DNA from: Bartonella sp. ML69XJBT
GTDB taxonomy: Bacteria > Pseudomonadota > Alphaproteobacteria > Rhizobiales > Rhizobiaceae
Length of the DNA stretch: 64,000 nt
Direction of reading: 5' to 3'
NCBI RefSeq assembly: GCF_028618515.1
Contig: NZ_JAQITB010000003.1
Coordinates: forward strand, 1-64,000
How positions within the stretch are numbered: position 1 is the stretch's first letter; every line of letters starts with the position of its first letter. Below, piece after piece: positions 1 to 9,715 of the stretch. A program made the position numbers and the translations under genes. The notes beneath the pieces are model-generated. The model saw nothing but the letters and a program-made list of their open reading frames with translations, was not told where the DNA came from and did not search any database.

Positions 1-627
1 GATCAGTACAGTTCAAAGTGATGCTTTATTGTGGGATGGGACTAAAGGCGCTTTTGTTGCAACGCATGGGAAAGATAATGACAAAAAAGCTAGCAAGATT
101 ACCTCTCTTCAGGATGGAGACATTAGTGCAACCTCAAGTGATGCTGTAGCTGGTAACCAGCTTCATAAATTTGGTACTGAAGTTGCGCAGTCTTTAGGTG
201 GTGGTGCGAGCTATGAGAATGGCACATGGACAGCTCCAAGCTTTACGGTTAAGACTTTTAAAGAAGATGGCGGTGTTGCTGACTCGACTTATGACAATGT
301 CGCGTCTGCCTTTTCCGGTGTTGGTGATTCATTCGAGAAAGTTAAAGATAAATTTGCGAATATTAAGGATGAAATTAGCAAAGAGATCAGTACAGTTCAA
401 AGTGATGCTTTATTGTGGGATGGGACTAAAGACGCCTTTGTTGCAACGCATGGGAAAGATAATGACAAAAAAGCTAGCAAGATTACCTCTCTTCAGGATG
501 GAGACATTAGTGCAACCTCAAGTGATGCTGTAGCTGGTAACCAGCTTCATAAATTTGGTACTGAAGTTGCGCAGTCTTTAGGTGGTGGTGCGAGCTATGA
601 GAATGGCACATGGACAGCTCCAAGCTT
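1..627 (+). repeat. Near-perfect tandem duplication of a 384-bp adhesin stalk unit
   Basis: Bases 1-243 recur at 385-627 with only two differences (48/432 and 52/436), giving a 384-bp (128-codon) period. The copies begin with gatcagtacagttcaaag and run through a head-like segment, a neck and an LGGGASYENGTWTAPSF module. The left copy may extend beyond the window. Such in-frame identity implies recent duplication or gene conversion, and lets stalk length change by slippage or recombination. Confidence 0.9.
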
Positions 628-3600
628 CAAGATAAAAACAGTTAACGCGGATGGTCAGGAGAAGGATGAGACTTATCAGAATGTATCTGCTGCTTTTGAA
701 GGAGTTGGCACATCTTTTACGAATATCAAAAATGAGATTACGAACCAGATTAATCATCTTCAGTCAGAAGATTCAGCGGTTGTTCATTATAATAAAAAGA
801 AAGATGGTAAGACTGATTATGCCAATATAACTTTAGGTGGTAAGGGTAAAATCCTCACAGCGCTGCACAATGTTGGTGATGGTCAGATTGGTGACAAGTC
901 ACATGATGCAATTAATGGCGGACAGATTTATAAAATTGGTGAAGATGTTGCAAAATTCTTTGGTGGCGATGCAGCTTTTAACAATGGAGCCTTCACAGGA
1001 CCAACCTATAAATTATCTGATGTTGATGAAAAAGGTAATGTTACAGATAAGCTGTTTAGTGATGTTGGCACAGCGTTTAGTGGTCTTGATAAGAATATCC
1101 AGCATGTGAACGATCGTATTAAGGAAGTTTCAGAAGGCGTTGCGCAGGATACTTTGAGTTGGAGCAAGGAGAAAGGGGCATTTGTTGCGGTTCATGGTGA
1201 AGATGGTGCAAAGAGCAATAGCAAAATCACGTCTCTTTTAGATGGAACTGTTTCTAAGGGTTCAACGGATGCAGTTACAGGAAGTCAGCTTTTTGATACA
1301 AATAAGACAGTTGCAACTTATTTAGGTGGCGGTGCTAAGTATGAAGAAGGTAAATGGACAGTTCCGAATTTCAAGGTAAAGACAATAAAGGATGATGGCA
1401 ATTCTGGAGAAGAGAGCTACACAAGTGTATCTGCTGCGTTTGAAGGAGTTGGTACATCTTTTACGAATATCAAAAATGAAATTACAAACCAGATTAATCA
1501 TCTTCAGTCAGAAGATTCAGCGGTTGTTCACTATGATAAAAAGAAAGATGGTAAGACTGATTATGGCAATATAACTTTTGGTGGTAAGGATGAGGTCCTT
1601 ACAGCGCTGCACAATGTTGGTGATGGTAAGATTGCAGAAGATTCCCATGATGCGATTAATGGTTCCCAACTTTTTGCGACGGATAAAAAAGTGAGTATTG
1701 TGTCAGATAATCTAAAAGTTGCAGGCACAAATATAGCCAAAGTCCTTGGGGGTGGAGCTAAGTATGAAGAAGATAAATGGACAGCGCCAAGCTTCAAGGT
1801 AAAAACAGTCAAGGATGATGGGAGTGACGTTGAAGAGCAAAGCTATGAAAGTGTCTCTGCTGCGTTTGAAGGAGTTGGTACATCTTTTACGAATATCCAT
1901 AAAGAGCTTAAGAATGAGATTACGAAAGTTGTAGGAGACAGTCTTGTTAAGCAAGATGCAGCGAGCAAGGTTATCAAGATAGGAGCGGAAAAGGGCGGTA
2001 CGAGCATTAACATTGCCAATAGTGGAGATGCAGCGCGGAGCCTTTTAGGGGTAAAAGCAGGATTGCTTACAGAAGGCTCGACAGAAGCAGTGAATGGCTC
2101 ACAGCTTTATTCGATGAGTAATGCGCTTGCGAGCTATTTAGGTGGTGGTGCTGGCTATAAGGAAGGAAAATGGAGTGCTCCAAGCTTTAAGGTTAACACT
2201 ATCAGTGAAGATGGTAGCAAAGTTGAAGAGAAGAGCTATGATGATGTAGTGAAAGCCTTTGCTGGTGTAGGAAGTTCATTCACGAATATCCATAAAGAGC
2301 TTAAGAATGAGATTACGAAAGTTGTAGGAGACAGTCTTGTTAAGCAAGATGAGAAGACACGTGTCATTGCGGTTGGAGGTGAAAAGAGCGGCACAGAAGT
2401 TACTTTTGCAAATGTTGATCATGCAGCACGGACCCTCACAGGTGTGAAAGCAGGAAAGCTTTCAGATGTATCGACAGAAGCGGTGAATGGCTCTCAACTT
2501 TATTCATTGCATCAGAGGTTAGCGAGTTATTTGGGAGGTGGTGCAAGTTATGAAAATGATGCATGGACAGCACCAAGCTTTAAGATAGTGAGCTTCAAAG
2601 AAGATGGAAGTTCTGAAGAGACGATCTATGATAATGTTGCAGCCGCCTTTGCTGGTGTTAATAATTCTTTCACGAAGCTTCAACATGATCTTTCAGACAA
2701 CATAGCGCAGAATGCATTGTTGTGGAGTGATGATGACAAAGCGTTTGTAGCAGTTCATGGCAAAGGAGATGGTAAGCATAATAGTAAGCTTAGCCACCTT
2801 GTTGACGGGGACATTTCAGCAGGTTCGACAGAAGCAATCACTGGTAACCAACTTTATCAGCTGGATCAGACGTTAGCGCTGTATTTAGGAGGTGGAGCGA
2901 AGTATGAGAATGGTCAATGGACAGGTCCTCAGTTCCAAGTAAGGCAGTTTAAGAGCGATGGAAGTTCTGATGATAGTAAGAGCTATGATAACGTAGCTGG
3001 TGCGTTTGAAGGAGTTAATGGAAGTCTTTCTGGTATGAATGATCGTATTAATAATGTAGCGCAGAATGTATCGTCGAACGGCTTAAATTGGAATGAAGAA
3101 TTAGGGAGTTATGATGGTCGTCACAATGGGGTTGATAGTAAGCTTACGCATGTAGCGGATGGAGATGTATCGGAAGGCTCGAAGGAAGTTGTTAATGGAG
3201 GCCAACTTTGGGAGACGAATAAGAAAGTTGAAGCTGTTGAGGAGCGTGTAGAGAATATAGATCAACAAGTACAAGCGATTGAAAATACGTTTACGAATGA
3301 TGTGGTTAAGTATGATAAAGGAGAAGATGGCAAGAAGACGAATAAAATCACGTTGGTTGGTGGTAATGAGAGTGATCCAGTATTGATAGAGAATGTAGGT
3401 GATGGTCGTATAGAAAGTGGTTCGAAAGAAGCGGTTAATGGAGGTCAATTGCATGATTACACGGACCAACAGATGAAGATCGTTCTTGATGATGCGAAGA
3501 AATATACGGATGATCGTGTGAATGATATAGTAAGCAATGGTGTTAATGAGTCCAAAGCCTATACAGATATGAAGTTTGAAACATTAAATTATGCAGTTGA

Positions 3601-3844
3601 GGATGTTCGCAAAGAAGCTAGACAAGCGGCGGCTATTGGTTTGGCTGTATCGAATTTGCGTTATTATGACATACCAGGATCTTTAAGTGTTTCATTTGGT
3701 ACGGGTGTATGGCGCAGCCAATCGGCATTCGCTATCGGTGCTGGTTATACATCTGAAGATGGAAATATTCGTTCTAACGTATCTGTCACGAGTGCTGGAG
3801 GTCACTGGGGTGTAGGCGCAGGAATTACTCTGAGGCTGAGATGA
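1..3844 (+). CDS. badA: Trimeric autotransporter adhesin, BadA/Vomp family (5' end missing)
   Basis: The reading frame is open to the left edge, so this is the C-terminal part of a larger surface adhesin. About 1,280 codons are visible. They hold eight stalk modules with a motif like LGGGAxYExGxWTAPSF (near nt 190, 577, 957, 1319, 1742, 2135, 2526 and 2882), separated by YadA-type necks of the form DAVNGSQL. A coiled coil follows near nt 3220-3290, then a YadA-like membrane anchor (about nt 3594-3841) that would form the 12-stranded trimeric pore holding the stalk in the outer membrane. BadA and Vomp proteins bind matrix proteins and host cells. The final residues are LRLR rather than ending in an aromatic residue. 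The gene overlaps the next one by 4 nt. Family assignment is firm; the name badA rests on family and position next to the ialA/ialB region. Confidence 0.92.
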   Translation, partial: ISTVQSDALLWDGTKGAFVATHGKDNDKKASKITSLQDGDISATSSDAVAGNQLHKFGTEVAQSLGGGASYENGTWTAPSFTVKTFKEDGGVADSTYDNVASAFSGVGDSFEKVKDKFANIKDEISKEISTVQSDALLWDGTKDAFVATHGKDNDKKASKITSLQDGDISATSSDAVAGNQLHKFGTEVAQSLGGGASYENGTWTAPSFKIKTVNADGQEKDETYQNVSAAFEGVGTSFTNIKNEITNQINHLQSEDSAVVHYNKKKDGKTDYANITLGGKGKILTALHNVGDGQIGDKSHDAINGGQIYKIGEDVAKFFGGDAAFNNGAFTGPTYKLSDVDEKGNVTDKLFSDVGTAFSGLDKNIQHVNDRIKEVSEGVAQDTLSWSKEKGAFVAVHGEDGAKSNSKITSLLDGTVSKGSTDAVTGSQLFDTNKTVATYLGGGAKYEEGKWTVPNFKVKTIKDDGNSGEESYTSVSAAFEGVGTSFTNIKNEITNQINHLQSEDSAVVHYDKKKDGKTDYGNITFGGKDEVLTALHNVGDGKIAEDSHDAINGSQLFATDKKVSIVSDNLKVAGTNIAKVLGGGAKYEEDKWTAPSFKVKTVKDDGSDVEEQSYESVSAAFEGVGTSFTNIHKELKNEITKVVGDSLVKQDAASKVIKIGAEKGGTSINIANSGDAARSLLGVKAGLLTEGSTEAVNGSQLYSMSNALASYLGGGAGYKEGKWSAPSFKVNTISEDGSKVEEKSYDDVVKAFAGVGSSFTNIHKELKNEITKVVGDSLVKQDEKTRVIAVGGEKSGTEVTFANVDHAARTLTGVKAGKLSDVSTEAVNGSQLYSLHQRLASYLGGGASYENDAWTAPSFKIVSFKEDGSSEETIYDNVAAAFAGVNNSFTKLQHDLSDNIAQNALLWSDDDKAFVAVHGKGDGKHNSKLSHLVDGDISAGSTEAITGNQLYQLDQTLALYLGGGAKYENGQWTGPQFQVRQFKSDGSSDDSKSYDNVAGAFEGVNGSLSGMNDRINNVAQNVSSNGLNWNEELGSYDGRHNGVDSKLTHVADGDVSEGSKEVVNGGQLWETNKKVEAVEERVENIDQQVQAIENTFTNDVVKYDKGEDGKKTNKITLVGGNESDPVLIENVGDGRIESGSKEAVNGGQLHDYTDQQMKIVLDDAKKYTDDRVNDIVSNGVNESKAYTDMKFETLNYAVEDVRKEARQAAAIGLAVSNLRYYDIPGSLSVSFGTGVWRSQSAFAIGAGYTSEDGNIRSNVSVTSAGGHWGVGAGITLRLR
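700..1604 (+). repeat. Second adhesin stalk repeat pair, 744-bp period
   Basis: The segment near 700-860 (acgaatatcaaaaatgag, then a stretch reading HLQSEDSAVVHYN) recurs near 1445-1604 with a small number of substitutions, offset by 744 bp (248 codons). The copies are not adjacent: a different stalk module lies between them, so homogenisation is patchy rather than simple tandem array growth. Confidence 0.8.
1889..2351 (+). repeat. Third adhesin stalk repeat pair, 393-bp period
   Basis: Bases 1889-1958 are identical to 2282-2351 (70 bp; starts acgaatatccataaagagc), an offset of 131 codons. The encoded segment is a short helical connector (NIHKELKNEITKVVGDSL). Flanking sequence on both sides has diverged, which is the pattern expected of short-tract gene conversion. 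Confidence 0.85.
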
Positions 3845-4449
3845 TAATGAAAAAAACGAATATTATGATAAAAAAACAAAATATTTTTGTGAAGGTTTTG
3901 TTCGTTCTTGCCTTATTAGGCAAGAACGAAAGTTTTGCCAACGAGAATAATAATATTTATACAGTGCAACCACCACATTTATCTATTCCTAAGGGAGAAC
4001 CTGGTGAAACACGCCGTATCATTATGCAGTTTTTTCATTGGACGTTGATTTGCGATGAAAAACAAGATGAAAAACAGAAACTCAAGCGAGGCATATGTAA
4101 TGTGACACAGACGGTTCATGATCAAGAGGATAATACTATTTTCAGTTGGTCTCTTGTTTCTACAAAAAATGGGCAAGCAGTAATGCTTTTGCGAACATTG
4201 CCAAATGCTGATACAAATGTTCCTATCCGAATGTTTATTGAGGGAGTTAAAAAGCCTATCCTTATTCAGTATACGCAATGTAATGAAACAGTCTGTTTAG
4301 CACAATCGTCTGTAGGACCAGTTCTTAGTAAACAAATAGAGCAAAACAAAAAGGTGCGTATTTCCTATAAAGTTAAAGAAGGAAAGGTATTTTCTTTTAT
4401 TGTACCATTTCAAGGATTAAGTGCGGCACTTAATTCTCTACAACGATAG
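3841..4449 (+). CDS. Invasion-associated locus B (IalB) family protein
   Basis: This is a 202-residue secreted or periplasmic protein. Its hydrophobic segment (IFVKVLFVLALLG) followed by SFA looks like a signal peptide. The mature part has the IalB-family layout: an early W..CD..., an RGICNVTQ segment and a late QCNETVCL pair, giving four cysteines likely to form two disulfides. It starts inside the adhesin stop region (ATGA overlap), with gaggctgag just upstream as a ribosome binding site, so translation is probably coupled to the adhesin. A second in-frame ATG lies at 3847. It is a divergent paralogue of ialB at 16180. Family call is good; the specific function is unknown. Confidence 0.85.
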   Translation: MIMKKTNIMIKKQNIFVKVLFVLALLGKNESFANENNNIYTVQPPHLSIPKGEPGETRRIIMQFFHWTLICDEKQDEKQKLKRGICNVTQTVHDQEDNTIFSWSLVSTKNGQAVMLLRTLPNADTNVPIRMFIEGVKKPILIQYTQCNETVCLAQSSVGPVLSKQIEQNKKVRISYKVKEGKVFSFIVPFQGLSAALNSLQR

Positions 4450-5252
4450 CTTATATCAAGTATTTTAACAAAGATTTTTCATAAATTATTGCATTATATT
4501 TCAGATGTAGTTGCAAATTCAGATCTAAATGAAGAGTAATGAGTAAAAAGTTCTACACGATATGATATAGAAGTGAATTCAAAGGAATGCATTTTAAAAA
4601 TGTATAGTTACAATCAGATAGTATATGTAATAGAAAAATTAATTTAAATTTTTTCTACTAAGGTTGATAAAATTAGTGGCGTTAGTCATGAAAATTAAAA
4701 AAAATCATTAAGATAGCCCGTTGTAAATAAACAGAGTATGATTACCTCGAATACGAAAGAAATAGTTTATTTTATTTCTGCAAAAGTTCTTTATGAATTT
4801 TATAATGACATTATTTGACATCAATAATTTCTAATTGAAATGATATAGTCATTTTGTGTGATGGTATAAGAGATGAGTCATTTTACAAAATGCAATTACA
4901 ACTCCAATATTGTGATCTCATGAGTACAAAGAAAAATTATAAATTTATTCTCTCTAAAATAAATATGCATTTCATGTGAATGAGGTAAAGAAATATTAAA
5001 AGGTTATAAAAGGGAATATAAATACTTCATTTATAGTTTCAGGTTCATAAAAATAAATACGGATTTGTGTAAATAGCAAAAAAATATTTCAATATCTGAA
5101 TGGTACTAGCATAGAAATCTTAATGATAAAAAAATAGGTAATGTTTTCTTGATATTTGTCATTTAATACCACATTGTTACTTTAGCTTTATGAATGATCA
5201 GCAGAGTGCTCGCGTTTATTTATTGGGGGAAAATGCTTAAAGGATAGGAAAA
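4450..5252 (+). other. AT-rich gap with no recognisable gene
   Basis: About 800 bp with no convincing reading frame, RNA gene or terminator. It is very AT-rich and dense in stops on both strands. It presumably carries the promoter for ppx; I could not single out one candidate with confidence. Confidence 0.6.
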
Positions 5253-6563
5253 ATGCCTCCATTAAATTATAATTCAAAAGTGTCAAAGCGAGCAAGAGTG
5301 TATGATACGAAAGCAAATCAATTATCTGATAAGCGTGAGTGTAATAAAAATAACTGTTCTACATTATTACAGAGAGAGAGGGATTCTATTTCCGTTGATA
5401 TAGAGAAACAACAGCGAAAAAAACACAATAAACAGAAACGGGTATTTATTCAATCAAATAAAGTTTTTGAATTGCATGGTCAAGAAATTGTAGGTGTAAA
5501 AAAAACAAAATGCATCAAATCTCCATTTCTTTCTCGGCTTTCTCAATTACAATCTCCACCTCTTTATGCTGCACTTGATTTAGGAACAAATAATTGCCGA
5601 CTTCTTATTGCCTCTCCTAGCAAGCCCGGGTATTTCCGCGTTGTTGATGCTTTTTCACGTATTGTACGATTGGGAGAAGGATTAGTGAATAATGGCTTTC
5701 TGAATACACAAGCGATGGATCGCACAATTGAAGCATTAAAGATTTGTCATTTTAAGTTAAAACAAAAACGTATTAAGCGTTATCGCTTGGTTGCAACGGA
5801 AGCATGCCGTTCGGCGAAAAATGGTAAATATTTTATTCAACGTGTTTTGGATGAAACCGGTCTTGAATTGGAAATTGTTGATAGAGAAACAGAAGCACGT
5901 TTTGCTGTTTCGGGATGTGGTACGCTTGTTGAGCCAAATACTGATGCGATTGTGCTTTTTGATATTGGAGGAGGGTCATCAGAAATCGTGCTCCTTAATA
6001 TTTCCAAAAAGCATTCTTTACGTTTAACGGAACAGATTACTGCGTGGACTTCACTTCCTGTTGGTGTTGTTACGCTTGCTGAGCGCTTTGGGGGAAATAA
6101 TGTTAGTTTAGATAATTTTGAAAAGATGAAAAGTTATGTACGGAGTTTTTTAAATAATTTTTCAGAACGTCATAAATTAGGTGCTTTAGCTAAAGGTTCA
6201 AAGTTTCATCTTTTGGGAACTTCTGGAACGATTACGACTTTAGCAGGGATGCATCTTAATTTAGAGCGTTATGACCGGAAGCAAATTGATGGCATTTGGA
6301 TGAGCGATGCAGACATTACTCTTATGATACAACGTTTATTATCATGGGATATGAAAAAACGCATGACTAATCCTTGTATTGGACGAGGTAGAGCAGATTT
6401 AATTTTAGCTGGTTGTGCAATTCTAGACGTTATTAGAGAAGTTTGGCCAAGTCAACGATTAAGAGTTGCTGATCGTGGATTGAGAGAAGGAATTTTGATA
6501 GAGTTAATGTTACGCGATGGTGTATGGCGTCGTCATAGGAAGGGAAAAAGGTTCAAACGCTAA
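5253..6563 (+). CDS. ppx: Exopolyphosphatase / pppGpp phosphohydrolase (Ppx/GppA family)
   Basis: This is a 436-residue member of the actin-like ASKHA phosphatases that hydrolyse polyphosphate or pppGpp. The conserved core begins near residue 105 with YAALDLGTNNCRLLIA (phosphate 1 loop). It continues with VVDAFSRIVRLGEGL, the catalytic-region ATEACRSAKNG and the phosphate 2 loop DIGGGSSEI. The first ~104 residues are a Lys/Arg/Asn-rich extension absent from typical Ppx/GppA. The start at 5253 has aaaggatagg upstream; no better-placed internal start was obvious. It lies 35 nt before rlmE and probably shares its transcript. It may be annotated ppx or gppA; substrate preference cannot be read from sequence. 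Confidence 0.85.
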   Translation: MPPLNYNSKVSKRARVYDTKANQLSDKRECNKNNCSTLLQRERDSISVDIEKQQRKKHNKQKRVFIQSNKVFELHGQEIVGVKKTKCIKSPFLSRLSQLQSPPLYAALDLGTNNCRLLIASPSKPGYFRVVDAFSRIVRLGEGLVNNGFLNTQAMDRTIEALKICHFKLKQKRIKRYRLVATEACRSAKNGKYFIQRVLDETGLELEIVDRETEARFAVSGCGTLVEPNTDAIVLFDIGGGSSEIVLLNISKKHSLRLTEQITAWTSLPVGVVTLAERFGGNNVSLDNFEKMKSYVRSFLNNFSERHKLGALAKGSKFHLLGTSGTITTLAGMHLNLERYDRKQIDGIWMSDADITLMIQRLLSWDMKKRMTNPCIGRGRADLILAGCAILDVIREVWPSQRLRVADRGLREGILIELMLRDGVWRRHRKGKRFKR

Positions 6564-6598
6564 GGCAGTTATTAGAGTCATGGAGATAATAAATAACA

Positions 6599-7321
6599 AT
6601 GAAAAAAACGATAAAGACACCGACTGGTGGATATGGTGGTTCAGGATCACATGAACTATATCAGCGTGTAAAGAAGAAAGCAGGGACCATTAAAGCATCA
6701 TCAAGAAGATGGTTAGAGAGACATCTGAATGATCCTTATGTTCATCAGTCGAAAGTGGATGGTTATCGTTCGCGTGCAGCTTATAAGTTAATTGAAATAA
6801 ATGAACGCTATAAGTTTCTCAAAAAAGGTCAAAAGATTATTGATTTAGGAGCGGCACCAGGCGGATGGTGTCAGGTGGCAAAGGGTATCGTAGGGTCAAG
6901 TGACCAAAAACCTAGTGTAGTTGGCATTGATTATTTGCCTGTTGAGCCATTACCTGGGGTTGTGATGTTGGAAATGGATTTTTTGCACGCAGATACACCA
7001 CAGAAATTAATAAGTGCTTTAGGAACAAAGCCGGATGTAGTGCTTTCTGATATGGCTGCACCAACAACAGGTCATCGTCAGACGGACCATTTAAGAACAA
7101 TTTATTTATGTGAGGTTGCTGCTGATTTTGCCCTTTCAGTTCTTAAGCCCGGAGGGCATTTTTTAGCAAAGGCTTTTCAAGGGGGAGCCGAAAACACCCT
7201 TCTCACAACATTGAAACAGAATTTTAAAACAGTTCATCATGTTAAACCACCTGCAAGCCGATCAGAATCCGTGGAACTCTACCTTTTAGCACTTGGATTT
7301 AAAGGAAGAGAAGAAGATTAG
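6599..7321 (+). CDS. rlmE: 23S rRNA 2'-O-ribose U2552 methyltransferase RlmE (FtsJ/RrmJ)
   Basis: The 240-residue protein methylates U2552 of the 23S rRNA A-loop using S-adenosylmethionine, a late step of 50S assembly. The K-D-K-E tetrad of the family is visible: K63 (SRAAYKL), D151 (LSDMAAP), K191 (FLAKAFQ) and E226 (SESVEL). The SAM-binding motif is DLGAAPGGW at 82-90. The first ~40 residues form a Gly/Lys-rich extension common in rhizobial homologues. A ggagata ribosome binding site precedes the ATG. It follows ppx closely on the same strand, an arrangement seen in other Rhizobiales. Confidence 0.95.
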   Translation: MKKTIKTPTGGYGGSGSHELYQRVKKKAGTIKASSRRWLERHLNDPYVHQSKVDGYRSRAAYKLIEINERYKFLKKGQKIIDLGAAPGGWCQVAKGIVGSSDQKPSVVGIDYLPVEPLPGVVMLEMDFLHADTPQKLISALGTKPDVVLSDMAAPTTGHRQTDHLRTIYLCEVAADFALSVLKPGGHFLAKAFQGGAENTLLTTLKQNFKTVHHVKPPASRSESVELYLLALGFKGREED

Positions 7322-7499
7322 TTTCTTTTTTTCAGAATATTTAAGTTTACTTACATATTTATAACATAAGGATGTTGTTAAACGGTTTTCGATAGTGTTG
7401 GTGATGTTATAAAATGTTTTTTTGTCAATAATGAAGACTGGTAAAATCGATGCATTGCTTATAAAGGTAAAGGGATTGATTTCTCAGTGAGCGTTTCCA

Positions 7500-8522
7500 A
7501 TGAAATTTCTTGATCAAGCTAAAGTCTATATTCGTTCTGGCAATGGAGGGGCAGGGGCAGTATCATTTCGTCGTGAAAAATTCATTGAATTTGGTGGTCC
7601 TGATGGAGGCAATGGGGGGCGTGGTGGTGATGTGTGGGCACTGGTTGTTGACGGGCTTAATACACTGATTGATTATCGCTACCAACAGCATTTTAGAGCA
7701 AAAACAGGGGGGCATGGTAAGGGGCGTAATATGACGGGTGAAAAGGGTGATGATATCATTCTTAAAGTACCAGTCGGGACACAAATTTTTGAAGAGGATA
7801 ATAAAACTTTAATCTGTGATTTAACACAAGTAGGACAACGTTATCGTCTTGCAAAAGGCGGAAATGGTGGTTTTGGAAATCTGCATTTTACGACATCTAC
7901 GAATCGAGCACCTCGCCGTGCAAATCCTGGATTGGCTGGAGAAGAGCGCACATTGTGGCTTCGTTTGAAGTTAATTGCTGATGGGGGGCTTATTGGTTTG
8001 CCTAATGCTGGCAAATCAACTTTTTTAGCTTCTGTGACGGCAGCAAAGCCAAAAATTGCAGATTATCCTTTTACAACTCTGCATCCACATCTTGGTGTGG
8101 CACGTATTGATGCCCGTGAATTTGTTTTGGCTGATATTCCTGGCCTTATCGAAGGAGCTCATGAGGGTGTAGGGATTGGGGACCGTTTTTTAGGGCATGT
8201 AGAACGTTGTCGTGTTTTACTTCATTTGATTTCTGCACAAGAGGAAGATGTGGCGAAAGCCTATCAGATTGTACGTAATGAGTTAGAGGCTTATGGAAAT
8301 AATTTGAGTGATAAGACTGAAATTATAGCTTTAAGTCAGATAGACACCCTCACTGTTGAAGAGAGTAAAGCCAAACAAGAGGTTTTGCAGAGCGTAACGG
8401 GTAAATCTGTTTTGATGTTTTCTGCGGTTAGTCATGAAGGTTTAGAAAATGTACTCCGTGCTGTTGCACGTGTTATTGAAATGGCACGTGAAGAGGATGA
8501 TGGTGGAGAAAAACAGGATTGA
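7500..8522 (+). CDS. obgE: Ribosome-associated GTPase ObgE/CgtA
   Basis: This is a 340-residue Obg GTPase involved in 50S subunit maturation and growth control. The N-terminal glycine-rich Obg fold (1-160, for example [13 protein letters not shown]) is followed by the G domain: G1 GLPNAGKS 166-173, G2 TT 192-193 and G3 DIPG 212-215. The G4 position reads SQID (about 279-282) instead of the usual NKxD. There is no C-terminal OCT extension, which fits the length. It is followed immediately by proB. Identification is secure. Confidence 0.96.
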   Translation: MKFLDQAKVYIRSGNGGAGAVSFRREKFIEFGGPDGGNGGRGGDVWALVVDGLNTLIDYRYQQHFRAKTGGHGKGRNMTGEKGDDIILKVPVGTQIFEEDNKTLICDLTQVGQRYRLAKGGNGGFGNLHFTTSTNRAPRRANPGLAGEERTLWLRLKLIADGGLIGLPNAGKSTFLASVTAAKPKIADYPFTTLHPHLGVARIDAREFVLADIPGLIEGAHEGVGIGDRFLGHVERCRVLLHLISAQEEDVAKAYQIVRNELEAYGNNLSDKTEIIALSQIDTLTVEESKAKQEVLQSVTGKSVLMFSAVSHEGLENVLRAVARVIEMAREEDDGGEKQD

Positions 8523-8527
8523 TGAGG

Positions 8528-9667
8528 ATGGCAGTTGGTTTGCAAAAGCTTGTGCATTATAAACGCATTGTGATCAAAGTTGGTTCTGCGCTTTTGGTTG
8601 ATCCTCAGACAGGTTTGCGGGCTGAATGGCTCAACAGTTTGATAAGTGATGTTGCCAAATTGCGTAAAAAAGGCGTGGAGATTTTACTGGTTTCTTCAGG
8701 GGCCATTGCTTTAGGAAGGACATTACTACAGCTTCCCAACGGAACTTTAAAATTAGAAGAGAGTCAGGCATGTGCTGCTTTAGGGCAAATTGAATTAGCA
8801 AAAACCTATGGTGATGCGCTTGCGCGGTATGGATTAAAAACGGGACAAATTTTACTCACTCTATTTGATACAGAAGAACGGCGACGTTATCTCAATGCTC
8901 GTGCTACGATTAATGTGCTTTTGCGTTTTGGAGCGGTGCCTGTTATTAATGAAAATGATACTGTAGCAACAAGTGAAATTCGCTATGGTGATAATGATCG
9001 TTTAGCAGCACGTGTGGCAACAATGATGGGCTCGGATCTTTTGATACTTTTATCAGATATTGATGGACTTTATACCAAGTCCCCCCATCGTGATCCAACA
9101 GCTGAATTTATTCCTTTTATTGCTTCAATTACCAGTGATATCGAAAAAATGGCGGATGTTGCTGCTTCAGAGTTTTCTCGTGGAGGAATGAAGACCAAAC
9201 TTGATGCCGGGAAAATAGCCAGTTCTGCAGGAACGGCAATGGTAATTGCTTCAGGCAAGCGTATGAATCCTCTTGCGGCTCTTGATAGGGGAGAACGTAG
9301 CAGTTTTTTTGCTGCCAGTGAAAAACCGGTCAATGCTTGGAAAACATGGATTTCTGGTCATTTAGATCCATCTGGTATTTTAATGATTGATCAGGGAGCA
9401 GTTAAGGCTCTTGAATCTGGAAAATCATTATTAGCTGCAGGAATTGTTGGGGTTGAGGGAGAATTTAATCGTGGGGATACGGTTGCGATTATTGATGCAA
9501 ACAGAGTTGAGATTGCTCGTGGACTTGTGAATTATGGCAAAGATGAAGTTGTCCGCATTATGGGGCGTAAAAGTGAAGAAATTGAATTTATCTTAGGTTA
9601 TGAGGCACGCTCTGCTATGGTACATCGCAATGATATGGTTTTACGCTGCTTGACCGATTCTGCTTAA
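8528..9667 (+). CDS. proB: Glutamate 5-kinase
   Basis: ProB phosphorylates glutamate with ATP, the first step of proline synthesis. The amino-acid kinase domain is clear ([13 protein letters not shown] near the N terminus, [22 protein letters not shown]), followed by a C-terminal PUA domain (from about residue 275). Three starts are in frame: TTG 8519, ATG 8522 and ATG 8528. The last has an agga sequence at the best spacing and is chosen, giving 379 residues. It starts within a few bases of the obgE stop and is followed by proA, so obgE-proB-proA look like one operon. Confidence 0.93.
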   Translation: MAVGLQKLVHYKRIVIKVGSALLVDPQTGLRAEWLNSLISDVAKLRKKGVEILLVSSGAIALGRTLLQLPNGTLKLEESQACAALGQIELAKTYGDALARYGLKTGQILLTLFDTEERRRYLNARATINVLLRFGAVPVINENDTVATSEIRYGDNDRLAARVATMMGSDLLILLSDIDGLYTKSPHRDPTAEFIPFIASITSDIEKMADVAASEFSRGGMKTKLDAGKIASSAGTAMVIASGKRMNPLAALDRGERSSFFAASEKPVNAWKTWISGHLDPSGILMIDQGAVKALESGKSLLAAGIVGVEGEFNRGDTVAIIDANRVEIARGLVNYGKDEVVRIMGRKSEEIEFILGYEARSAMVHRNDMVLRCLTDSA

Positions 9668-9715
9668 AAAAGTTATCTTTTATCTTCTTTATGTTTTAAC
9701 AAAGTGGATAATACG

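Noticed and set aside
1-3300. Regular direct repeats considered as a CRISPR array
   Set aside because: The repeats are in-frame protein modules of 100 or more codons inside one reading frame, not short palindromic repeats with unique spacers.
3101-3469. 122-codon minus-strand frame inside the adhesin gene
   Set aside because: It is antisense to conserved stalk and neck repeats and rich in Ile, Tyr, Thr and Asn, as expected from the complement of that sequence.
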